From: Trichobilharzia regenti
Lineage: Eukaryota > Platyhelminthes > Trematoda > Strigeidida > Schistosomatidae
Assembly (NCBI GenBank): GCA_944472135.2
Contig: OX235266.1
Location: forward strand, 13,247,925 to 13,311,924
Direction: 5' to 3'
DNA length: 64,000 nt
This document shows, piece by piece, positions 56,531 through 64,000 of this stretch; position 1 is the stretch's first letter; each line of letters starts with the position of its first letter. Made by a program: the position numbers and the translations under genes. Under the pieces are notes generated by a model. The model was not told the origin of the DNA. It ran no database searches and was given only the letters and a program-made list of their open reading frames with translations.

Positions 56531-56987
56531 TATTTTCCCATGGAAAGAACAAACACAGGATATCTAAGTATGCGACACATAGTTTTAGGGATGCTTTGAT
56601 TGGGTGTTTAATAATTTATCATACACATGAGACTGGAGTTCACAAGAAGAGGTTCAGGATGGATCAGTGTTTTCTCCCACAATTGCCATAAATAAATTTT
56701 TTTATAGAACAACCTCAGAATTTGGTATTTGTCTAAACGTGATTAAATCATCGACGTCAAACTGATTCCAAATATCCTGTTTTCTTAACCACACCATGAT
56801 TTTCCTTTCCAGTATAAGGGATTGAACAATGTGGTGATACATAGTCTACTGTACGCTTCATTCACGATATTTTGGCATTTATTGAGGGTTCCGATCTCAT
56901 ATGGAAGAATATTCTCATACATAAAGTAGAAATGTATTTATATCTAGCATCAATCATTATAAATATAAGTGACTGCATTTTCAATTT

Positions 56988-57420
56988 AGAACTTCGCACA
57001 GAAATGCAGCTTTTCAAGTTTACACAATTCATAAAGGTGTAGGGAAGAAACAGGGGGAAGAATAGTAAACGGAGTGAACCCGACTATGAAGAGTGATGAA
57101 GATTTACTGAATATTGAAGATCACAAAAGGTGTAGTTGTGTTATTGACACTTCTAAACAGTTGATTGATGACATTTCAATGAGCACAGAGAGGCAGTTTA
57201 TACGTCCCTGTATGACTCAAAACAGCTGTCAATGCTTCGATACCTCGTCTTGGTCTGGCCATCCCCAGCCAATATCTCATTCTTTTTACATTCTGAGTTT
57301 AACAGTAAACTCCTATCTTTAAGCGCTGAGGTTTCGGTAGTAGACGTACTTTTTCTACCAGGCGGGGTTATTATCTTCACAATCAACCTTCACTATTTTA
57401 TTGACTAACTATTAAAGAAA
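56988..57420 (-). mobile_element. Third non-LTR family, 3' end copy
   Basis: Minus strand GDGQTKTRYRSIDSCF corresponds to GGQTKTWHQSMKS of 21715-22105; the 3' UTR piece tagaacttcgcacagaaatg matches as well. Heavily decayed. Confidence 0.5.
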
Positions 57421-57424
57421 TGGT

Positions 57425-57510
57425 TACAAGTGCATCAGCTAGGAATCGAATCCAGAACACGTGTGTGGCCGGGGATGATTCTACCGCCAACCTGTCGACG
57501 CACAATGACT
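57425..57510 (-). repeat. tRNA-like SINE head
   Basis: Minus strand tgcgtcgacaggttggcggtagaat with B-box-like GGATTCGATTCC. Only the head is recognisable. Confidence 0.55.
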
Positions 57511-58264
57511 GGTCTATGATGAATTTATTTCTCTGCAAAATGAGATCAAATGCCTGACTTATTTGTGGTATTCTAGTTTCAACGTGACAGTAAATAATTT
57601 ACAAGTATTATCATTTTGTAATATCTTTCTCCGGAAGCTTTCACGCGAATTTTATCTTTATCGTCAAAGTACCAGTGTAATTATAATTTTTACATGACCA
57701 TAGTTAGTATAAAAAATCAGGCAGGTTCTCGTTTGCTTTAGTGGCTTGTATCAATACCTTCAGTGAGTTAAGTTATTGTATTATTTATGCAATGTGCTTT
57801 ATAACCTGAAATGTAGAAGTGTTTCTCATATAACTACTGATATTCTTGTTCCCCTCGTTAATTATTATACATGTATATGGCCTTCATGGCATATTATAAT
57901 CATACATCCCTTGTATTTTTCGTAGAACGCAGGGTTGGCTGACTACAAACCTATACTTTTTCAATCACATGATCTTTTTATATGTGACAATACAACGCCT
58001 AACTCATCACTTTATAATGGCATCCCACACGAAAGTCTCGCATTTGATATTACTTGGATGTGTCTATTTTCCGGAACATCTAATGTATTCAGTTTGATTT
58101 CATTGCTGTCTGACAGAGTCCTATGGTGTTTGTCCTACCTGGAATGTCATCTAATCTTCAGTACGAAGAGATAATAGACTTAAAATTGGTTTAGACGACA
58201 TGCTCACAAGTATCTGAACAGTACAGTAAATAAGGACTGACTTGACAATTATATTAACCAAAAC
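57511..58264. other. Unassigned stretch
   Basis: Contains an open frame (57935-58174, FQSHDLFICDNTTPN...) preceded by a possible acceptor (tttttcgtag). No homolog elsewhere in the window, so I do not call a gene. Confidence 0.35.
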
Positions 58265-58800
58265 TCGAATCTTCTACCACATTTGAGATTTGCAGTGTCT
58301 TAGTGAGTTTGAATAGACATCAGGATCTCAGGAACGAAAGCACTCATGATATGGCACAGAAAGTTTTGACTTGTGATAGGTTTGTTCATGAAACTATGGA
58401 AAATAAAAGGTCAGAATCGAATTTCCGCACAGTTTGCGTTTCGTATAAATTTCATTCTGGTTGAATATTTTTCATTGTTACTCATTTATGAAATATCATG
58501 TTCACTGAAACATTAGTCTGAATAAACGTAGGACAAACAAAATTTAGCTTTCATTAGTGCACTCACGATATACAGTGTACAGCGTGACTAATCAGCATTA
58601 AACAACATATTAGAACATCAGAAATGTTCTGACAGGTTCAATCATCGAGACCAACCATCCTGCGTATGATTATTGCTCTTACGCTCGTCTGGAAGTAAAT
58701 TCATCGGTGATAAACACGGTTTGACACATTTAAGAATTGTTTCAAGGCACCTGAATTTTAATCCATATGACCCACGAGAGTTTCTTCGTCAAGATTAAAT
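58265..58800. repeat. Array segment with the paralogous RTE-empty site
   Basis: Reverse complement equals 41600-41784 joined to 43623-43960. The junction at about 58585-58605 (gtgactaatcagcattaaacaac) is the uninterrupted site of the RTE at 41795-43622. Confidence 0.75.
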
Positions 58801-59359
58801 TTATTTTTCGAGTTTGACCGCGGATTTGTTGTCAGTTATGAAACCACTGAAAACCAGGGTGTACTGGACTCGAACCTAAGTGGGGGCGTACTGCTGCTGA
58901 ATCCAAAACTTCACACTTTGTCTAACAACGTGATTTAATTTAATTTATGAATTTAGATAAAGCAATAAGGAGATGCAAAACATTTTGAATAATCTGATTA
59001 CACACCGACCTTTCATAGGAATATATTTGCATGAAAATAATGTACTGTTGAGAGGTGAGGAAATATACTTAGAAAACACATCTAAGTTCTAAATAACAAT
59101 AAAGATCACTGAACCAAATAACAGAGATACTGGTGTACCTACCCTGGTTGGTATCAACAGAAGGTTTGGCCATGAAATGTTTAGTGTGATGGCGAATTGT
59201 TGCTATAATCGCATAACCATCGCATTACCAGCTTGGTCTTCCATAAACTTTAGCATACGCCCTCCTGTGAACTCGTTTTAAAGATAGCTTAAGAAGTGCT
59301 GTAGGCATCAATTTTATGTCTTGTCTATATGACATATTATTTGTAGTTACGTTTTTTAT
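58801..59359. other. Non-coding stretch
   Basis: Nothing recognised. Confidence 0.4.
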
Positions 59360-59830
59360 GAAATAAACATAGTTTCGATGTTCAAACTACATTAACATGC
59401 TTTCTGCAGTAGCAAGAGAAGAATCCACTGCTTTGAAACTTGAGGTTTCGTCATCAGATGTAAATCTCTTCAGAAGTTTCTTTCCATTTATATGCATGTA
59501 TATATTTCTATATTTCCTATTCTGATTATTGGTTTCCTTGAATATTTTTCGATTAGAACTGTCCTTCCGATATTCAAAGCGATGGGTTAGAAGAAGAATC
59601 CTCATTTAAAAGTTACGTCTCTCACTCGAGATTATAAAACATTCTTATGAAAACTTTATATGAAGACAAAAGTCATTAAGACTTTAATTATGAACCGTAT
59701 TCTTTACACTCAATATTGATAAAAAAAAACGAAACTGTACGGATTTTCATTATATTGAAATATTTTCACTTCATCATATAATTTATGAATAAAATATCAT
59801 TTTTAAAGTGAATGCTAACGATTTTTACGC
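59360..59830. repeat. Segmental-duplication spacer (unit C)
   Basis: Third copy of the spacer at 3380-3716 plus 4691-4800 and at 25900-26330: shared gatgggttagaagaagaatcc, gaaaactttatatga and atcatttttaaagtgaat blocks. Neither the PLE of unit A nor that of unit B is present. Confidence 0.65.
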
Positions 59831-59859
59831 GTTGATTTTGCTGGATGATGCTGATTGGT

Positions 59860-60045
59860 TACAAGTTTGATCACCAAGTGAAATTAGTTAGAGGATCACT
59901 GGGATATGTAGGAGTAATGCAGAGCTGTTCTATCCTTGTTTACGGTTCTTCAGCAGTACGTACTCTTGAGGGTTTAAATCCGAGGCGGTACAGGTACAAG
60001 GTTAGCTTATAGGTCATGTACCAGCTGGGAGCTAATGCAATAATT
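59860..60045 (-). repeat. SINE B copy (B6)
   Basis: Reverse copy. Minus strand GTACTG CTGAAGA keeps stem I side and the first core box (59948-59961), but the rest (GAAA to AGAA) has decayed. The tail gttagaggatcactgg matches the family. Confidence 0.7.
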
Positions 60046-60464
60046 CATGACTTTCAACTCCTACTACTTCATGATATATGAGGTGACCACCATCTAACGT
60101 CGTCAGAGAGTAACTGGCCTTGTTACTTGATATTGTGAACAACGTTGATCATAAATTGTCTCTAGATTTGTCCTGTACACAACCGTTGGCTAACGGACAT
60201 CAGATGTTTAATTCAGCTTTCTGGAAGCAGATCTTCCAAAATTAAAATATAAAAATTGCCTTTCAATATGAGGTCGCAACAAGGACAACTGAGAGGAAAT
60301 CTGAAGGAGAAAAAGTGTAAGACCGTCAGAATAAATGTGTCCACTTTTTACCTTGAAATGTGCATTCGCGTTTTAAAGACGTATTTATCTGACGAGTGTC
60401 AGTGTAAAAGAAAAGACGTTCAGTTAACGGTCACTCTTTTCGGTGGTGTTATTCTCTATTATGT
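60046..60464. other. Non-coding stretch
   Basis: Nothing recognised; the ORF 60256-60471 runs into a SINE and has no motif. Confidence 0.4.
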
Positions 60465-60655
60465 GCGTTAGTGGCACAGTGATTAGGACTCTCGCTGATC
60501 ATACACATGGTCTGAGGTTCGATCCCCTGCTGACGCACACCTGATATCTATGGTCGGCCTGGAAAATTTGGGCTACCGATATCCACGCTGAAAGTTCCAT
60601 ACTTGTACCATACATACGGTGTGGAATCAAGCTGAAAGTCAAAAATAAAAAGTAA
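60465..60655 (+). repeat. SINE C, full-length copy (C3)
   Basis: tRNA head ggcacagtgattagg (A box) and GGTTCGATCCC (B box, about 60517-60527), body tatggtcggcctgg, A-rich tail aaaaataaaaagtaaataaa. Close to C1. Confidence 0.87.
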
Positions 60656-60889
60656 ATAAAATATCTATACACTCGTAAATATGTGTTAAATTATCTTAGC
60701 AATGAAAAAATATATTTCCGTAATGTGCACCTTTAGTATTCCAGTTTTGAAGGTGAAGGTCACGTTAAGTAAGAGGCATTAGTCTGGTTGAAACTGAAAT
60801 CAAATAAGTATTGCACTAAATAGGGTTGTATAGAGTTAAAGTAACATTGAGTGATAGTATAGGTTTTTTTCCTTTACGTGGAAAACAAG

Positions 60890-61097
60890 GCTTCAAGCTA
60901 GGGGCTTGAAGTTTCTGTAGCAATGGTGTTTAATTTTACAGGATGGGGTTGCTAGCCACCTTATGCCCAAACTTTTTTCTTCACCAGCTTTACTTCTGGC
61001 TGAGTGAGGTAAAGGAGTACGCTGGCCGAGGATCGAACTCCAGACCATGTGCATGGTCGGTGAGCGTCCTAATCGCTATGCCACTGACGCACACAAT
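60890..61097 (-). repeat. SINE D copy (D2)
   Basis: Minus strand: head tgcgtcagtggcatagcgattagg, B box gttcgatcctcgg. The body has acctcactcagccagaagtaa, gggcataaggtggctagcaa and ttgctacagaaacttcaagc. The body end is shared with the RTE 5' UTR (37250-37330), linking SINE D, SINE F and RTE. Confidence 0.75.
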
Positions 61098-61199
61098 ATA
61101 GATAGCTACTGTGATAATAAAGGGCAGAAATATAATAAGCTGGAGGCGAGAGAAAAAAGACAATTAAAAAAAAAACAAAGTAAAAACAAAATGGCGTAC

Positions 61200-61999
61200 C
61201 CACTGTTAAGATTTATCAGGTTCCACTGTGGGTCTGGTGAACGACTAAACGTCCTATGTATGCAGAGTTTGGGATTGATGATATGAATCACCGTTGTCTT
61301 TCCGGTTTAATGAAGTTCGATATGTATTCCTGTCACTTGAACTGCGCGTATTCTGTAGATGACTTTGTGGGTCAGCTTGCCTTCCAGATTTTACCGGCTG
61401 TCCCAGGATAGAAAAGTGGAGAATTGTCTTTCTTCTCCTCTCTAACGTTGTGAGGATAAGTTTTCGATTAAATTTTTGAATAGCGGGCCCTGAGTATTGC
61501 AGACGCACACAGCTCCATAGGAACAGGTGAATTAACGGATACACATTTATGAGGCTAAAAATGGTAGTTTATTCTTCATGCACATGTAAATAACTGACTT
61601 TTCGGAGAAAGTCATTTAGACTTCGGCGGTGAAAATTTCCTTGAGTCAGAAGGAGAGACCCTTTCTCAGTTTTTCAGCTGATGAGTAACCACTTAATTGT
61701 AAATGCAGATAGGTAAGTCTTTTAGGAAGAGAAAGTGTGTAGTATCTGGGCCACGATTAATGCGAATTCTGAGCTTCGTTTCGTAGATAGAGGCACCCAA
61801 CTGAGTAAGTTAGCTAGTTATCTGATCTATGTCAGCTTTCTGTGGATGTTTATTCCAGTGTTCCATCTTGTTCTTACGTTGTTGGTTGGACATAAATGAA
61901 AGATATTTTTGAGTTGGACTACCTCTCTAATTTGAACAAGATTATATGGTGGCAGACGTTGAGAAGAACTGGTGTGTTTCGTAAATTCTCTTCATTAGT
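61200..61999 (-). mobile_element. Degenerate PLE C-terminal region
   Basis: Minus-strand pieces give VNSPVPMELCASAILRARYSK (GIY-YIG start, eroded from TCSCGAxYIGR), the CNSAYIG-like end, and upstream connector. Stops in all frames. Confidence 0.6.
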
Positions 62000-62146
62000 T
62001 ATTGGATTGAATTTTCGATTTTCCCGTCGATTGATTGGACCGAAGTGTTCGGTCTCAGGTTGACATGTCGGCTTCTTGTGCAGATGCTTCGACAACGTCT
62101 GGGCATTTAGTTAGGATACAATTGGTGGATGGTGACTAGCAGTGGA

Positions 62147-62191
62147 ATCCAGGATGCACATTTCGTCCTAATTGGGACTCGTCAACTGGAT
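62147..62191 (-). ncRNA. Hammerhead ribozyme with C3-to-U change (reverse SINE A)
   Basis: Stems I (ATCCAG/CTGGAT), II and palindromic III (ATGTGCAT with a wobble) are kept and GAAA is intact, but the core is TTGACGA. C3 pairs with G8 in the active fold, so cleavage should be strongly reduced. Confidence 0.8.
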
Positions 62192-62595
62192 GTACCTGCA
62201 TTTCTCAGTGAGTGATGATGTTCCCACCGAGGCTCGAACACAGTGCCCATAGTTTCAAACGCCAAAGCGTTATCCACTAGACCACTTGGGCCACGAGAGC
62301 CACCTCTTGTGGGACGGGTCATATTAATTAATGAATCGAATTTTTTGATTTTCCTGTCGATTGATTGGACCGAAGTGCTCGGTCTCAGGTTGACATGTCG
62401 GCTTCTTGTGCACTTCGCTCCAATCAATCGACGGGAAAATCAAGAATTCTATTCAATAATTAATATGACCCGTCCCACAAGAGGTGGCTCTCGTGGCCCA
62501 AGTGATCTAGTGGATAACGCTTTGGCGTTTGAAACTATGGGCACTGTGTTCGAGCCTCGGTGGGAACATCATCACTCACTGAGAAATGCAGGTAC

Positions 62596-62640
62596 ATCCA
62601 GTTGACGAGTCCCAATTAGGACGAAATGTGCATCCTGGAT
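62596..62640 (+). ncRNA. Hammerhead ribozyme with C3-to-U change (forward SINE A)
   Basis: Same TTGACGA core and ATGTGCAT stem III as the reverse copy at 62147-62191. Sharing both changes means that the two monomers came from one source copy. Confidence 0.8.
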
Positions 62641-62779
62641 TCCACTGCTAGCCACCATCCACCAATTTTATACAAATCTCTTCATTAGTGTTGATAATGA
62701 AGTTAATAATAACTTACGCATTGTAAAGCTCAACGGATTCAAGCGCAACGTTTTTTCAAGTAATAGTTTGTAGGGATTT

Positions 62780-62995
62780 GATTGGTTGGTCACAGGATTC
62801 CATCATAAGCTGAAAAAAACCATTGGCAAACCAGTCAGGAGCACTGCAAAGCTATGTCGTCAACCTAACTTGGGACTCTTCATCAGTACGCACCCTCACT
62901 GCGGGCTTAGAATCCAAGACTTTCTGCTTATAAGGCGAGCTGGTAGACCATTAAGCCATTGGAGCCCTATCCAGTGGCCATTTCACGACTTCCAA
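62780..62995 (-). repeat. SINE B copy (B7)
   Basis: Minus strand: head ccaatggcttaatggtctaccagc, B box ggattctaagccc. The hammerhead zone has GTA CTGATGA and agagtcccaag, but the GAAA box reads CGACA, so the core is broken. Confidence 0.7.
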
Positions 62996-63074
62996 CTTCC
63001 ATCAGTTCACGAAATAGCGCGAACACTAGCCAATGTCATCGCTGAGGAGTATTTGTCGTTCACTTGACCTGCTT

Positions 63075-63295
63075 CACTTTACTGCTCACGACTTCGTACT
63101 TGAACCTCATGTAAATACCTATCTGAATAGGGCTAGTCTCTAGTGAGCACACTGCTGGTGTGTGCCTACTGGTAAGAAGTCCCAAACTAGACTGACGAAA
63201 TAGCTGTCAAATACTCTAGTGCAGGTTTTCCAATGGTTCTCTAACCGATGGCAGTTCATTATGAAATCCTGTAACCGATTTCTTTCAATATTCTT
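63075..63295 (+). repeat. SINE B copy (B8)
   Basis: Forward: eroded head, then gtgtgcctactggtaagaagtcccaaac, cGAAAtagctgtc and the tail ttttccaatggttctctaac. The first core box is eroded, GAAA and TAGCTGTC are kept. It stands close to B7 in opposite orientation. Confidence 0.7.
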
Positions 63296-63299
63296 CTTT

Positions 63300-63500
63300 G
63301 ATTTTATACATGAATAAACCCAGAAGCAACGAGCACAGTAGTGAATCCATGGCTGTACCATACTTTTTGTAAGTTTATTTCATAACTGAAGCAGAACTGG
63401 ATGTCTGGTGTGCCTCCAGCCATGAGTTCCTTCACACAATCAGTAGGTATTTCAATGTTTATTCGCTTTGAATCAATATGTTCGCATATAGAGCACACCG
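63300..63500 (-). mobile_element. PLE RT fragment
   Basis: The minus ORF 63304-63498 reads CSICEHIDSKRINIEIPTDC, then FCFSYEINLQKVWYSHG. It matches the RT segment YLCEYIESNNMNIGLPTDY...FRFNDVIYNQRDGVAMG. The catalytic region is missing. Confidence 0.75.
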
Positions 63501-64000
63501 TCGCACTCTGATAGTGATATAGTTGTAAAGAGTAACGCTTTGGTGAACGTCCCTATTTTATTATGGAAAGATATCTTGAGAGAGAATGCTTCTAGATTAT
63601 TGTAAAATGAGGATTAAAGTTAGCGTAGAAATAAGGTTTATAAATCACCTGTTTAGGATAAAATAATTTCCCCTAATCCTTGATGAGGCTTCATTCTATT
63701 GATCTTCGATATGATCCAAGTATGCTGTGAACATTTCAAGCTCAATTAAATCTCGCTGAGTTGAAATAATTCCTCTAATTTTTGACTTATATGATCGACG
63801 TCAGTTGAATGTTTTGTATTATTGAAAGATACAACCATTTTTAAATAAGTTAATGACAGAATTTGAAAAAAAAAGATATTGAATCTATTCACCTGAGTGA
63901 ATTAAAAATATTTAGTTTTACGTCAGTCATATGAGTTTTACAAAGTCGTAATGAGTTGAAATACCAGCTCAGCAGGCAGAAAATATTTCTTGAAAGCTCA
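63501..64000. other. Non-coding stretch, nothing recognised
   Basis: AT-rich sequence to the window end with no supported feature. Confidence 0.4.

Larger units (their letters stand above)
62000..62677. repeat. SINE A inverted dimer with 12-bp target duplication (A3)
   Basis: A reverse monomer plus extra tail (62000-62415) is joined to a forward monomer (62416-62677). CTCTTCATTAGT flanks it at 61988-61999 and 62678-62689. At the centre, the tail sequence (gattttcc.gtcgattgattgg) and its complement (62345-62372 and 62410-62443) form a palindrome like that at 16342-16459. Both monomers have intact A and B boxes. Confidence 0.87.

Noticed and set aside
57935..58174. 79-codon open frame preceded by a possible splice acceptor downstream of MEG-c
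   Set aside because: The leftover phase from the 21-nt exon can be matched only with a weak acceptor, the protein is unlike MEG tails I can compare here, and no paralogous counterpart was found.

Overview
The window is intron-rich, AT-rich animal DNA dominated by transposable elements. It most likely comes from a schistosome (blood fluke): it carries SR2/SR3-like RTE retrotransposons, Penelope-like elements (PLEs) with GIY-YIG endonuclease, a Smalpha-like SINE with a hammerhead ribozyme, and first exons and tiny exons typical of schistosome micro-exon genes (MEGs). The species cannot be told from sequence alone. No ordinary long host gene, rRNA, tRNA gene, CRISPR array or prokaryotic feature was recognised.

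The host-gene content I can support is a family of three MEG paralogs. MEG-a starts at 17703 (+), MEG-b at 37433 (-) and MEG-c at 52570 (+). Each has a TATA-like box 46-47 bp before the ATG, a 79-nt first exon encoding a signal peptide, a GTGAG donor and a 9-nt micro-exon (18752-18760, 33351-33359, 53350-53358). MEG-c has a 21-nt third micro-exon (56364-56384); the matching MEG-a exon measures 20 nt. MEG-b is broken: an almost full-length RTE (34165-37393) sits inside its first exon between 11-bp target-site duplications.

The MEGs lie in an old array of segmental duplications. 1313-5440, 23615-26990 and 59360-59830 are diverged copies of one spacer. 21150-22550 matches 49560-50200 plus 51870-51990. 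37430-38000 is an inverted copy of 51990-52570, and 41600-43960 is an inverted copy of 58265-58800, so the middle of the window (about 33-44 kb) is an inverted piece of the array. The duplicates supply paralogous empty sites that date and delimit several insertions.

The rest is nested mobile DNA. There are RTE copies on both strands (1-1312, 5441-6665, 7262-8345, 9640-10535, 23100-23612, 27150-28245, 28936-30730, 31330-31575, 34165-37393, 41795-43622). PLE copies occur throughout, and many are arranged as inverted dimers with one terminal repeat flipped. A 1.1-kb internally deleted LTR retrotransposon (14273-15370) lies inside a PLE. There are a BEL/Pao integrase scrap (8807-9196) and several tRNA-derived SINE families. 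Two SINE families (A and B) carry hammerhead ribozyme motifs, and the PLE terminal repeats carry similar ones.

The most interesting pattern is that PLEs and hammerhead SINEs both occur as inverted dimers flanked by 11-13 bp target duplications, which suggests a shared mobilisation machinery.
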